From the NCBI GenBank assembly GCA_030584025.1, contig CP129487.1, positions 3,563,001 through 3,627,000 of the forward strand: DNA of 64,000 nucleotides. Direction: 5' to 3'. The DNA is from Cyclobacteriaceae bacterium (GTDB lineage Bacteria; Bacteroidota; Bacteroidia; Cytophagales; Cyclobacteriaceae). Made by a program: the position numbers and the translations under genes. This document shows, one piece after another, positions 32,412 through 41,639 of this stretch (positions are counted from its first letter, which is position 1; every line of letters begins with the position of its first letter). The notes beneath the pieces are model-generated. The model made no database searches. It worked only from the letters and a program-made list of their open reading frames with translations, and had not been told where the DNA came from.

Positions 32412-33635
32412 ATGACATTTCAGGATTTTAATTTCGATCAAAAGCTCAACGAAGGGCTTGATTCCATGGGCTACGAAAAGCCCACCCCCATTCAGCAACA
32501 GGCCATTCCCACCATTCTTCAAAACAAAGATGTGATTGCCTGCGCCCAAACCGGTACCGGTAAAACTGCCGCCTACATTTTGCCGGTAATCAATAAAATG
32601 ATTCAAACCGATCACCGGCATTTGAATACACTAATCATTGCGCCCACGCGCGAACTGGCCCAACAAATCGATCAACAAATTGAAGGCTTTGCATACTTCA
32701 CCGGCATCAGCTCTATCCCGATTTATGGCGGTGGCGATGGTGCCACGTGGGACGTGCAGAAAAAAGCACTCGAACAAGGTGCCGATATTATTGTGGCAAC
32801 ACCCGGTCGGTTAATAGCCTTACTGGCGGCAGGCACTACGGTGTTTGACCATCTCAAGCATTTGATTTTAGATGAAGCCGACCGCATGCTCGACATGGGC
32901 TTTTACGATGACATCATAAAAATTGTAAACTACCTGCCAAAAGAGCGACAAACATTACTGTTCTCGGCTACCATGCCGCCCAAGATCAGGGCACTCGCAA
33001 ACAAAATTTTGAATCAGCCGGAAGAAATCAACATCGCCATTGCAAAACCTGCGGCAGGTATTAAGCAAGAGGCATACGTGGTGTATGATAGCCAGAAAGA
33101 AAAACTGCTGGAGCATATTCTAAAAACGTATACGTGGAACAGCATTATTCTTTTTGCCTCACGCAAGGAAACCGTAAAGAAACTGGACAGCACCTTGCGA
33201 AAAGCAGGAATTGCAGCTAAAGCTTTTCACTCCGATTTGGAGCAACCTGAACGCGAACAAATTCTTCGTGCCTTTAAAAACAAGCAAATAAATTTTCTGA
33301 TTGGCACCGATGTGCTCTCGCGCGGTATTGATGTGGAGGGTATTAGTATGGTAATTAATTGGGATGTTCCGCCTGACCCTGAGGATTATGTGCACCGCAT
33401 TGGAAGAACGGCACGTGCGGCCACAACGGGTACAGCCATAACGTTTGTAAATGAACTCGATCAGAAAAGATTCTCGGGTATTGAAAACCTGATCGGATCG
33501 GAAATTCAGAAACTTGCGTTGCCTGAATTTTTAGGCGAAGGACCTGCCTATGCGCCACAAACAAAAAGAAAAGGAAACTTTAAACCGCGTGGAAATAAGT
33601 TTCGCAGAAACCGGCATCCGAAAAAATCTTCCTGA
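32412..33635 (+). CDS. DEAD-box RNA helicase (RhlE/CsdA-like)
   Basis: 407 residues from ATG 32412; the longer TTG start lies within the terminator/promoter. Motifs in order: Q-motif GYEKPTPIQ, motif I AQTGTGKT (45-52), Ia PTRELAQQ, Ib TPGRL, II DEAD (ILDEADRMLDMGF), III SATMP, V GTDVLSRGID, VI HRIGRTAR. The C-terminus is a short basic Arg/Lys/Asn tail, as in RhlE-type enzymes. ATP-dependent unwinding of short RNA duplexes, for ribosome assembly or mRNA decay at low temperature. It follows the cold-shock gene directly. Confidence 0.95.
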   Translation: MTFQDFNFDQKLNEGLDSMGYEKPTPIQQQAIPTILQNKDVIACAQTGTGKTAAYILPVINKMIQTDHRHLNTLIIAPTRELAQQIDQQIEGFAYFTGISSIPIYGGGDGATWDVQKKALEQGADIIVATPGRLIALLAAGTTVFDHLKHLILDEADRMLDMGFYDDIIKIVNYLPKERQTLLFSATMPPKIRALANKILNQPEEINIAIAKPAAGIKQEAYVVYDSQKEKLLEHILKTYTWNSIILFASRKETVKKLDSTLRKAGIAAKAFHSDLEQPEREQILRAFKNKQINFLIGTDVLSRGIDVEGISMVINWDVPPDPEDYVHRIGRTARAATTGTAITFVNELDQKRFSGIENLIGSEIQKLALPEFLGEGPAYAPQTKRKGNFKPRGNKFRRNRHPKKSS

Positions 33636-33644
33636 TAAAATTTA

Positions 33645-34265
33645 TCAGTAATTCGGAACATTAATACCCAGGATAATATCGCGTTTGCCAATCCAAACAC
33701 CCGCAGCATTTTTGCTGAGCGTAATTATTCCTGAGCCACCGCGTTTCGCCTGTCTGGTTTTATCCTGCACTGTTAATACCGGATCATCCTCAAAAAGAAA
33801 TTCATCAATCCAATAAAGTGAAAGACCAGGTTCTTTTATGATGGGATGAATGTGTTGTGGATTTCGACTGTTTGGATACGAAGCCGGCCGAATGGTGCTG
33901 AACTCGTAGCGACCTTGCGCATCGGTTTTTACCCAACCGCGTAAATGCCCGTGTCTTTTAGCATGCACTTGCTTTGGTGCTGGTGTATAGCGGCCGGTGT
34001 TGTCAGTTTGATAAACATATAGAATCACATCAGGAGCTGGAGTTTTCCCATCTTTCTTGTAGATCGTACCGCTGATGATCATCCGCTCACCGGGCTCGTC
34101 ATCGGGTGCAAGTTTTGTTTTCCAGGAAAGCGTTGCGGGCATACCGGCAAACATCAATTCACAATCTTCGCAGCCACCACCAACTTGCCTTTCGGCAGAT
34201 TGGGATTGCGCGCAGCCGGTGACAGCCATACTTAAAACCAACAGGCAAGGAAGAAAATATTTCAT
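33645..34265 (-). CDS. Intradiol-dioxygenase-fold lipoprotein
   Basis: 206 residues with lipobox VTGC (lipidated Cys at 18). The mature part is an intradiol ring-cleavage dioxygenase-like beta-sandwich: GTIYKKDGKTPAPDVILYVYQTD, LRGWVKTDAQGRYEFSTIRP, ASYPN and PQHIHPII (each core read separately). The Tyr of ASYPN and the two His of HIH fit part of the iron site, though Tyr/His ligand spacing differs from catechol dioxygenases. A surface or periplasmic role on aromatic compounds is possible; the substrate is unknown. It converges with the helicase gene, nine bases apart. Confidence 0.85.
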   Translation of the reverse strand: MKYFLPCLLVLSMAVTGCAQSQSAERQVGGGCEDCELMFAGMPATLSWKTKLAPDDEPGERMIISGTIYKKDGKTPAPDVILYVYQTDNTGRYTPAPKQVHAKRHGHLRGWVKTDAQGRYEFSTIRPASYPNSRNPQHIHPIIKEPGLSLYWIDEFLFEDDPVLTVQDKTRQAKRGGSGIITLSKNAAGVWIGKRDIILGINVPNY

Positions 34266-34397
34266 ACGAATAACAGTTTACTGAATTTACGAAGGTCACT
34301 CCAACAAGATTTACCTTCCTGATGAACGGCCCGATATTCTTGATGAAATGCAAATCGGGTGTGTACTACGCTTCGTTTAAAGCTGTAATTTTCAGTA

Positions 34398-35417
34398 ATG
34401 GAACGACTTTTCAGGTATAAGCTTGATCACACTTTGTTCTGGATGTTGACAGTGGGCTTCCATGCCTACACCCATGCCGGTCTTATTAATCAGGCTAGTT
34501 TTGGACAATTTGTACTGGAATTACTTGTACGCGATGGCTTGCTTGCGATTGTCGTTTACACCAATCTGTTGGTCATCATTCCAAAACTAAACCAGCAAAA
34601 AAAATATGGCCTATCCATTCTGCTTATTGCGATAAGCCTGATGTTTTATGTGGCCCTCAAAAATCTACACGATGTTTACCTGTATGGAAACATCCTGAAC
34701 AACCCTGAGCGACAAAGTTTCTTTCACAACAGTTTTTACAACTTCTCCATTATTATTTTTTACCTGGCCTTTGCCACTACGCTACACCTGAGTAAACAAT
34801 GGTACCTTCAAAAAGAACTCATCCGAAAAATTGAACTTGAAAAATTAAATACCGAACTGGAATACCTGAAGGCCCAGATCAATCCGCATTTTTTGTTCAA
34901 CTCATTGAATACGGTTTTCTTCCAAATCGATAAACAAAATACCACGGCACGTGAAACCCTTTCGAAGTTTTCGGATATGCTGCGCTACCAACTCTACGAA
35001 TGCAACGGAAAGGAGATTGCCATAGAAAAAGAAATTCAATACCTGAAAAATTATGTGGAACTTCAAAAACTTCGTAAGGATGAACACTACGACATTCAGT
35101 TTACACATTCGGAAGAATTGAAAAATTTTACTGTATCGCCCCTGCTGTTGCTGCCGTTTATTGAAAATGCTTTCAAACATGTATCGAATACTAGCGACAG
35201 AAAAAACACCATCACTATCGAGTTAAAAAAATCAGAAAACCAATTTCAGTTGATCGTATTCAATACAAAAGACCCGAAACCTATATCGGGTAATGGTGGC
35301 ATCGGGTTAAAAAATGTGCAGCGCAGATTGGAGCTGTTGTATCCCAATCGGCATGACTTAATGATTACCGAACAACCCGAAACGTTTCGAGTACAGCTAA
35401 CCCTTACCCTGATGTAA
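34398..35417 (+). CDS. LytS-type sensor histidine kinase
   Basis: 339 residues: four hydrophobic spans within the first 130 residues, a short coiled linker (KELIRKIELEKLNTELEYLKAQ), the His_kinase domain with phospho-acceptor His in INPHFLFNSLNTV, and a HATPase domain with the N-box LLPFIENAFKH and G-box GNGGIGLKNVQRRL. It pairs with the LytTR regulator 16 bases downstream. The membrane part has no recognisable sensor, so the signal is unknown. Confidence 0.94.
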   Translation: MERLFRYKLDHTLFWMLTVGFHAYTHAGLINQASFGQFVLELLVRDGLLAIVVYTNLLVIIPKLNQQKKYGLSILLIAISLMFYVALKNLHDVYLYGNILNNPERQSFFHNSFYNFSIIIFYLAFATTLHLSKQWYLQKELIRKIELEKLNTELEYLKAQINPHFLFNSLNTVFFQIDKQNTTARETLSKFSDMLRYQLYECNGKEIAIEKEIQYLKNYVELQKLRKDEHYDIQFTHSEELKNFTVSPLLLLPFIENAFKHVSNTSDRKNTITIELKKSENQFQLIVFNTKDPKPISGNGGIGLKNVQRRLELLYPNRHDLMITEQPETFRVQLTLTLM

Positions 35418-35433
35418 CGTTAACCGGAACAAT

Positions 35434-36156
35434 ATGAAACTCAATTGCCTCATTATTGATGACGAACCCGTAGCCCGCAAAGGGTTGGAGGAATACGTAA
35501 CTGAAGTGGAGTTTCTGCATCTGGCAGGCAAATGCGAAAATGCCGTAAAGGCTTCTGCGTTACTTCACGATGGAAAGATCGATTTACTGTTGCTGGATAT
35601 TCACATGCCCAAACTTTCAGGGATTGAATTTTTGAAAACGTTGAAAAATCCACCCATGGTCATTTTCACTACGGCCTACTCAGAATATGCCCTGGAAGGA
35701 TATTCCCTTGACATTATTGATTATCTGGTAAAACCGATTCCATTTGAACGGTTTCTGAAAGCCGTACAAAAAGCACACGATTTTTATGTGTTGAAGCAAA
35801 AAGCTGAATCGTCTGCTACCGCCTCTCCGGAATATTTCTTCATCAAATGCGATCACAAATTTGAGAAAGTGAATTACACCGATGTGCTGTACGTGGAGGC
35901 CATGCAGAACTATTGCATCATTCATACTGCAGAGCGAAAAATGATTACGTACATTACATTCAGCGGTCTGGAAAGTCAGCTCCCCGCTGATCGCTTTTTG
36001 AAAGTGCATAAATCCTTTTTGGTCTCGCTAAACAAAATAAAAGCTGTTGAAGGCAACGAAATCCTGATTGGTAGTGCACGTATTCCCATTAGTCGCAACC
36101 TGAAAGATGAGGTGATGCTGAAAATTATGGGCGATAACCTTTTTAAGCGCGGCTAA
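35434..36156 (+). CDS. LytTR-family response regulator
   Basis: 240 residues. Receiver domain: acidic pocket IIDDEP (Asp9/10), phospho-acceptor Asp55 in LLLLDIHMPK, Thr of FTTAYSE and Lys of LVKPIPF. LytTR DNA-binding domain from about 140: YFFIKCDHKFEKVNYTDVLY..., ending FLKVHKSFLVSLNKI and IPISRN. It regulates transcription when phosphorylated by the kinase encoded just before. Confidence 0.95.
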   Translation: MKLNCLIIDDEPVARKGLEEYVTEVEFLHLAGKCENAVKASALLHDGKIDLLLLDIHMPKLSGIEFLKTLKNPPMVIFTTAYSEYALEGYSLDIIDYLVKPIPFERFLKAVQKAHDFYVLKQKAESSATASPEYFFIKCDHKFEKVNYTDVLYVEAMQNYCIIHTAERKMITYITFSGLESQLPADRFLKVHKSFLVSLNKIKAVEGNEILIGSARIPISRNLKDEVMLKIMGDNLFKRG

Positions 36157-36195
36157 ATGTGCAACTCCACGGTTCATTTTTCGTTTCTTTGATTT

Positions 36196-37113
36196 ATGTA
36201 TCACAAGCTCACACTCTTCCTGATTGCCTTTACTGCTGTGTTTGCCCTTAGCGCACAAAACACACTTCAATCCATTCAAAAATTGGTGGTCGCCACCTAT
36301 CAATATGCCGACAACCCGCGTATTAAAAACATAGAACCGTTTGCCCTTCAGTTTGGTGAAATCAATAATCTGAATGTTGAAGTAAAAAGTTACCCAACTG
36401 TTCAGGCTTTATTAAAAGCCATGGAAAACGAAGAAGTGGATGTAGCCTTTATGAATACGTTCGGCTATTTGATGCTGAAAGAAAAATCACAGGCCTATGA
36501 AGCCGGTGTAGTGCTCAACATCCCGAAGGAAAAAGAAAATGCCTACAAAAGTGTGCTTGCAACGGGAGCAAATACTCCGGAAAACACGCTGGAACAAATT
36601 GTGGCGAATGCTTCGGATTTTGTTTTGGTGTTAGTCAGTCCGGGCTCTACTTCGGGCAACCTGGTACCGCGATTGAAACTGGCCTCCTTGCAACCGGGTT
36701 ATCCTGAACGTTTTTTCTTGGAAGTACAATACACCAATAATCATTCGCTCGCGGCACAACGTGCATTAAAAGGCGAAGTTGCCTTATGCGCCTTTGGCCG
36801 TGGCGAGTATTATAACCTGGGTGCTGATACCGTGAAGGTGAAAAAACTGTGGGAGTCGCCTCCCATTCCGCTTGGGCCAGTCGTATATCGAAAAAAGTTA
36901 CCCCTAAGTCTACGCGATGAACTCCAAAAAGCATTGCTTGATCTACACATTCAAAATCCGGAAGCGCTGGAATCGATAAAAGCAGGATGGACAGAAGCCG
37001 TTCCGGCAGACCGGTACATTTCCGTAACCGATGATTATTATGAAAGCCTATTGAAACTTAGCAATAACCCGGCTGTATCTATGTCGATCATTCGGAATTT
37101 TGCGAAAGAATGA
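36196..37113 (+). CDS. PhnD-like periplasmic substrate-binding protein
   Basis: 305 residues, signal peptide ending ALSAQ. It has the type II periplasmic binding fold of phosphate/phosphite/phosphonate receptors: ATYQYADNPRIKNIEPFALQ at the start, VDVAFMNTFGYL, VSPGSTSGNLVPRL (the anion-binding loop) and LCAFGRGEYYNL. The usual PhnC/PhnE ABC genes are absent, so it may serve as a sensor ligand for the adjacent two-component system (inference) or use a transporter elsewhere. Confidence 0.88.
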   Translation: MYHKLTLFLIAFTAVFALSAQNTLQSIQKLVVATYQYADNPRIKNIEPFALQFGEINNLNVEVKSYPTVQALLKAMENEEVDVAFMNTFGYLMLKEKSQAYEAGVVLNIPKEKENAYKSVLATGANTPENTLEQIVANASDFVLVLVSPGSTSGNLVPRLKLASLQPGYPERFFLEVQYTNNHSLAAQRALKGEVALCAFGRGEYYNLGADTVKVKKLWESPPIPLGPVVYRKKLPLSLRDELQKALLDLHIQNPEALESIKAGWTEAVPADRYISVTDDYYESLLKLSNNPAVSMSIIRNFAKE

Positions 37114-37138
37114 AATGATGACTTATAAAAAAAGAAGA

Positions 37139-37861
37139 TCAACCTTCTATCTTTTTCCCATGGAAACCAGTTGCGCACCCAAAAAAATATGATATAAATT
37201 CCGTCTTAAGTCCGACTGCATCAAAGTTTCTCTGAGCTATTTTTGCATTCTCGAATTTGTCAGTATATCTCCAAAGCATTCTATACTCTTCAGGATTACC
37301 AAGCAAAAGTTTTCCAAAAATTGGTATTATGTGACCGAGGTAAAATCCATATAACAACTTCAATATCTTATTACTGGGTTTTGAAATCTCGATAAACGAA
37401 AATCTTCCACCTTCCTTCAAAATTCTTTTAGTTTCATTTGCCAAAACAGTTATTTGCTCAACATTGAATGTCTTGAGCCCAAATGCACAGATAACAATAT
37501 CAAAGTGGTTACTAGGAAGTTGATTGCCCAGAATATCTTGTTGTATCAATGTAATCTCCTTGTTGAATTTCGATTGATTCCTGTGACCTGCGTATTTCAA
37601 CATTTCATATGAAAAGTCAAGAGCTGTTAAATTGGAATTTGGAAATCTATGTTTTACTGCCCCCCAAGTCTCGCCCATACCCGTCAACAAATCAATTACT
37701 TTGATTTCATCATTGGATTCTTCCAGTGGCTTTAGGAATTGAGTTCTCCAGCGAATGGAAAATCCAAAAGATGTTATGTAGTTCATTCGCTCATAAGAGT
37801 TGCTCATTCTATTGAACAATCTCTTTACATAATCAGGATTGTAAATGCCCTCTTCAAACAT
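37139..37861 (-). CDS. UbiE-like SAM-dependent methyltransferase
   Basis: 240 residues from ATG 37861 (MFEEGIYNPDYVKRLFNRMS). The earlier frame overlaps the lipoprotein gene. Class I Rossmann motif I is KVIDLLTGMGETWGAV, motif II ALDFSYEML, and the acidic/aromatic motif is DIVICAFGLKTF, all in the layout of ubiquinone/menaquinone C-methyltransferases. A hydrophobic segment (ILKLLYGFYLGHIIPIFGKLL) matches the UbiE C-terminal region. The methyl acceptor is uncertain. It is 11 bases after a lipoprotein gene on the same strand. Confidence 0.88.
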   Translation of the reverse strand: MFEEGIYNPDYVKRLFNRMSNSYERMNYITSFGFSIRWRTQFLKPLEESNDEIKVIDLLTGMGETWGAVKHRFPNSNLTALDFSYEMLKYAGHRNQSKFNKEITLIQQDILGNQLPSNHFDIVICAFGLKTFNVEQITVLANETKRILKEGGRFSFIEISKPSNKILKLLYGFYLGHIIPIFGKLLLGNPEEYRMLWRYTDKFENAKIAQRNFDAVGLKTEFISYFFGCATGFHGKKIEG

Positions 37862-37872
37862 TTGCAAGACTG

Positions 37873-38298
37873 TTACTCCCGATGCTGAAAACACTTGCCG
37901 CTTGCATCCGTAGTGGTGCGGGAGCAACGCTTACCCTCAGCCGTTTTACCCGAACAACGCACCTGCTTTTCTCCTGTTGTTGAATTGGGTTTGCAAATGC
38001 CGCAGGCAGTTTTTCCATCGGCTTTCGCCTGACTAAGCTTTACGGCATGAGCCGTTTTTGAATAACGACAATCGGCCGTGTGGTATTTATCTCCGTCATG
38101 CGTTATGTAAACGATCGGTCCATCTGATGAAGAAGGTTCAATAACTTCCTCCTCTGTTTCAACGTCAGAACCATCATCCTGTGAAGATGACTCCACTTCT
38201 GTTTCCGGTTCGGATTCTGTTGTTGTAGTGTCAGTTGCTGTAGGTTGATTACAAGCAAAACAAAGTAGAAGGATCAACGATAGATAACGTGTTTTCAT
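37873..38298 (-). CDS. Lipoprotein with two cysteine motifs
   Basis: 141 residues: SPII signal LLLCFAC (Cys 16), a Thr/Ser/Glu-rich linker to about 60, then HTADCRYSKTAHAVKLSQAK...CGICKP, the pattern of nuclease-tail/Ada-like zinc modules, and finally RCSGKTAEGKRCSRTT...GKCFQH, a separate Cys3His motif. Neither has a catalytic site. It is probably a periplasmic or surface-exposed protein binding zinc; role unknown. Likely co-transcribed with the methyltransferase that follows. Confidence 0.8.
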   Translation of the reverse strand: MKTRYLSLILLLCFACNQPTATDTTTTESEPETEVESSSQDDGSDVETEEEVIEPSSSDGPIVYITHDGDKYHTADCRYSKTAHAVKLSQAKADGKTACGICKPNSTTGEKQVRCSGKTAEGKRCSRTTTDASGKCFQHRE

Positions 38299-38351
38299 GG
38301 TATAACTGTTGGTGTTGCGGGCCTGATAAAAACACAGACCTATGTGAATTA

Positions 38352-40952
38352 TTATTTTTTTAATGTTGTGATAATCTCATTTAACTTCAACAACGCCTCT
38401 ACCGGGCTGATGGTGTTGATGTCGATAGTCTCCAGCATCTCCTGCACATGCTTGTACTTCGGATCCATCTCAAACAAACTCATCTGGTGTGTGGCCTTCG
38501 GTAAATCCTGCAATTTAGTTTTCGATTCGTTCTTGTGCTTCTCCTTTTCTAGGAAATGCATCACTTCATTCGCACGGATTACGACCTTGTTGGGAATGCC
38601 CGCCAGTTGCGCCACATGAATACCAAAACTGTGTTCACTGCCACCTTCCTTCAACTTGCGCATGAAGATGATTTTATCACCCACCTCCTTCACACTCACG
38701 TTGAAGTTTTTTACGCGAACAAAATCCTCAGCAAGTTGATTCAGTTCATGGTAGTGCGTGGCAAATAGCGTCTTGGGGCGAAAATCTTTGTGCTGATGCA
38801 GATACTCCACAATTGCCCAGGCTATGGAAACACCATCGTACGTAGATGTTCCCCTGCCAATCTCATCCATCAAAATCAGGCTGCGATCACTCAGGTTGTT
38901 GAGAATGCTGGCCGTTTCAATCATTTCCACCATAAACGTGGATTCACCTTTCGATAAATTATCCGAGGCACCCACACGTGTAAATACTTTATCCACCAAC
39001 CCAATGGTGGCGCTATCAGCCGGAACAAAACTTCCAATCTGCGCCATCAATACAATCAAAGCCGTTTGTCGCAGCAAAGCCGATTTACCCGCCATATTCG
39101 GACCGGTAATAATCAGTATTTGTTGTGTTTCATTGTCGAGGTATACATCGTTGGGCACATAACTCTCCCCAATCGGCAATTGCTTTTCAATTACCGGATG
39201 GCGACCGGCTTTAATGTCAATTGTGGTGAACTCATTAATTTCCGGTCGTGCATATTTATTGAGCTTTGCCACTTGTGCAAACGACAGGAGGCAATCGAGC
39301 ACGGCCAGCGTGCGTGCGTTCTGTTGAATCTGCGCGACAAAATCTCCGGCATGCTGTACCAGTTCCTGAAAAAGTTTTTGTTCAATCACTACCAGCTTAT
39401 CTTCTGCATGAAGGATTTTTTCTTCGTAAACTTTTAGCTCTTCCGTGATGTAGCGCTCGGCATTCACCAACGTTTGCTTGCGTATCCAGTCTGCAGGCAC
39501 TTTATCTTTATTGGCATTGCTGACTTCCAGGTAATAACCGAAAACCTTGTTGTACGAAATCTTTAATGAATTAATTCCCGTTCGTTCAACTTCGCGTTTT
39601 TGAATCTGCAACAAATAGTCTTTACCCGAGAAGGCAATCTGACGCAACTCATCAAGCTCGACATGAATACCGTCTTTAATGATGCCGCCCTGATGCGTAA
39701 GCATGGGAGCGTCCTCGCGTAACTCCTTCTCAATTTTCTCCAACAGAAACTCGCACCGGTTTAGCTGATCTCCAAGTTTCTTGAGTTCAGATAAAGCATG
39801 CTGTTCCAATAAATTTTTAATCGGCACAGTACGTTGCAGCGACTTCTTCAACTGCAGCATTTCGCGCGGGTTGATCCGGCCAACGGCTACTTTCGAAATA
39901 AGACGTTCAAGATCAGCAATGTGCCGTAACTCTTCCAATAACTTCTCAGAAAGCTTGGTTTGCTGAAAGAAAATATCAACAACTTTTAGTCGCTCATCAA
40001 TCAACGCTTTTTCCTTCAGCGGAAGCACCATCCACTTGCGCAGCTGGCGCGAGCCCATGGGCGTTACCGTGTGGTCCAGCACGTTGATCAACGGCACGCC
40101 ACTTTCAAAGGGTGAGGCAATCAACTCCAGGTTGCGGATGGTGAACTTATCCAACCACACATATTTATCTTCATCGATGCGCGAGATGGAAGCAATGTGC
40201 TGTGTGTCTTTATGCTCGGTGGCTTCCAGGTAATGCAGAATGGCGCCAGCCGCTACAATGGCTTCCGGGAAACCATCAACGCCAAAACCCTTTAGCGTGG
40301 CCGTCTTAAATTGGTTGAGCAGTTTTTCCTGCGCAAAATCAAACGCATAAACCCAATCATCGAGCGCAAAGGTGGCATGATCTTCCCCAAATTGCTTCTC
40401 AAAATTCTCGCGCTGATTTTTACTGAAAATAATTTCGGCAGGCGCAAAGCTTTGAATGAGCTTAAAGATATAATTCTGACTGCCTTGTGCTACATAAAAT
40501 TCGCCTGTGCTGATATCGAGAAACGAAACACCAAAATTTTGCTTGCCTGAAAAAACAGAAGCCAGGAAGTTGTTCTGCTTTTTCTCCAACACGTTATCGT
40601 TGAACGAAACCCCCGGTGTTACCAGTTCGGTAACGCCCCGCTTCACAATGCCCTTTACAAAGCGTGGATCTTCCAGTTGATCGCAAATGGCCACGCGATG
40701 ACCTGCCCGAACAAGCTTGGGCAAATAGGTATCCAGTGCATGGTGTGGAAAGCCGGCCAGTTCAATTTCAGAAGCGGAACCATTGCCGCGCTTGGTAAGC
40801 ACAATGTCCAACACTTTGGAGGCCGAGATGGCATCCTGCCCGAAGGTTTCATAAAAATCGCCCACCCGAAAAAGCAACAACGCCCCCGGATACTTCGCCT
40901 TGATGGCGTTGTACTGTTTCATAAGGGGCGTTTCAGATGCTGTTTTGGCCAT
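38352..40952 (-). CDS. mutS: DNA mismatch repair protein MutS
   Basis: 866 residues. Mismatch-reading Phe-X-Glu is present in RVGDFYETFGQDA (near residue 32-36). The connector, lever and clamp domains fill 130-560, and the ABC ATPase has Walker A GPNMAGKSALLRQ, Walker B LILMDEIGRGTSTYDG and the signature GESTFMVEM. It recognises base mismatches and small loops and recruits MutL. It is a single gene here; mutL is not in the window. Confidence 0.98.
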   Translation of the reverse strand: MAKTASETPLMKQYNAIKAKYPGALLLFRVGDFYETFGQDAISASKVLDIVLTKRGNGSASEIELAGFPHHALDTYLPKLVRAGHRVAICDQLEDPRFVKGIVKRGVTELVTPGVSFNDNVLEKKQNNFLASVFSGKQNFGVSFLDISTGEFYVAQGSQNYIFKLIQSFAPAEIIFSKNQRENFEKQFGEDHATFALDDWVYAFDFAQEKLLNQFKTATLKGFGVDGFPEAIVAAGAILHYLEATEHKDTQHIASISRIDEDKYVWLDKFTIRNLELIASPFESGVPLINVLDHTVTPMGSRQLRKWMVLPLKEKALIDERLKVVDIFFQQTKLSEKLLEELRHIADLERLISKVAVGRINPREMLQLKKSLQRTVPIKNLLEQHALSELKKLGDQLNRCEFLLEKIEKELREDAPMLTHQGGIIKDGIHVELDELRQIAFSGKDYLLQIQKREVERTGINSLKISYNKVFGYYLEVSNANKDKVPADWIRKQTLVNAERYITEELKVYEEKILHAEDKLVVIEQKLFQELVQHAGDFVAQIQQNARTLAVLDCLLSFAQVAKLNKYARPEINEFTTIDIKAGRHPVIEKQLPIGESYVPNDVYLDNETQQILIITGPNMAGKSALLRQTALIVLMAQIGSFVPADSATIGLVDKVFTRVGASDNLSKGESTFMVEMIETASILNNLSDRSLILMDEIGRGTSTYDGVSIAWAIVEYLHQHKDFRPKTLFATHYHELNQLAEDFVRVKNFNVSVKEVGDKIIFMRKLKEGGSEHSFGIHVAQLAGIPNKVVIRANEVMHFLEKEKHKNESKTKLQDLPKATHQMSLFEMDPKYKHVQEMLETIDINTISPVEALLKLNEIITTLKK

Positions 40953-41040
40953 TCTGGCAAATATAAAAGATTACCTTCTCCAATTTTGTTGGCGCTGTAA
41001 TAATCAAGGCGGTCATGCCATTAATTGTAAAAACAATGCA

Positions 41041-41142
41041 ATGGTTGGCATCAAAGAAAAATGGTTTTGGTTCCTGAGGAAGATGTTGGAATATTTTTTC
41101 TGGTTTGGCTTAGGCATTTTACTCTATCGGTTGTTAGCCTAA
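41041..41142 (+). CDS. Possible 33-residue membrane peptide
   Basis: Short frame from ATG 41041 coding a basic-aromatic start (KEKWFWFLRK), then one hydrophobic helix (FFWFGLGILLYRLL). It ends 12 bases before the ECF sigma gene. The transmembrane composition and the position in an otherwise empty 200-base gap make it a candidate; there is no conservation evidence. Confidence 0.3.
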   Translation: MVGIKEKWFWFLRKMLEYFFWFGLGILLYRLLA

Positions 41143-41154
41143 AAACACCGAAGC

Positions 41155-41634
41155 ATGACCCATCGGGATAAGGAGTTTACACAGTTGATGGAACAAAACC
41201 GGGGCATCATTTACAAAGTAATCCGGCTGTACGTTAACCATCCAGAAGATGAACAATATCTCTTTCAGGAAATTCACTTGCAAGCCTGGCGATCGTTTGG
41301 ACGTTTTAACGGACTTTCAAAATTTTCAACCTGGTTATACCGGGTTGGATTGAATACCGTGCTCACATTTAAACGAAGGGCTGTGCTGGTAAAGCCAGCC
41401 GACAACCTGGAGCAGGTGGGCGGGGTACACGAGCCTCATTCCCAAACGGAAGAAAGTGAATTTCTTTATCAGGCTATCCGGGAGCTATCCGAAATTGATC
41501 GAATGATCATAACACTTCATTTGGATGGTTACGAAAATGAAGAGATCGCTGAAATCTCCGGCTTAACTAAAAACAATGTAGCGGTAAAATTGCATCGCAT
41601 TAAAGAATCATTGACGAAAAAACTCAAGCAATAG
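41155..41634 (+). CDS. ECF sigma factor, short form
   Basis: 159 residues. Region 2 lies in MEQNRGIIYKVIRLYVNHPE then DEQYLFQEIHLQAWRSF. Region 4 is LSEIDRMIITLHLDGYENEE then IAEISGLTKNNVAVKLHRIK. It belongs to the compact ECF group whose anti-sigma partner is usually the next gene. The following gene starts five bases after its stop and encodes a membrane protein. Confidence 0.9.
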   Translation: MTHRDKEFTQLMEQNRGIIYKVIRLYVNHPEDEQYLFQEIHLQAWRSFGRFNGLSKFSTWLYRVGLNTVLTFKRRAVLVKPADNLEQVGGVHEPHSQTEESEFLYQAIRELSEIDRMIITLHLDGYENEEIAEISGLTKNNVAVKLHRIKESLTKKLKQ

Positions 41635-41639
41635 TAACC

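Noticed and set aside
40900..41040. N-terminal part of the 80-codon frame before the ECF sigma gene
   Set aside because: It overlaps the 5' end of mutS on the opposite strand and has no start signal. Only the last 33 codons are considered.
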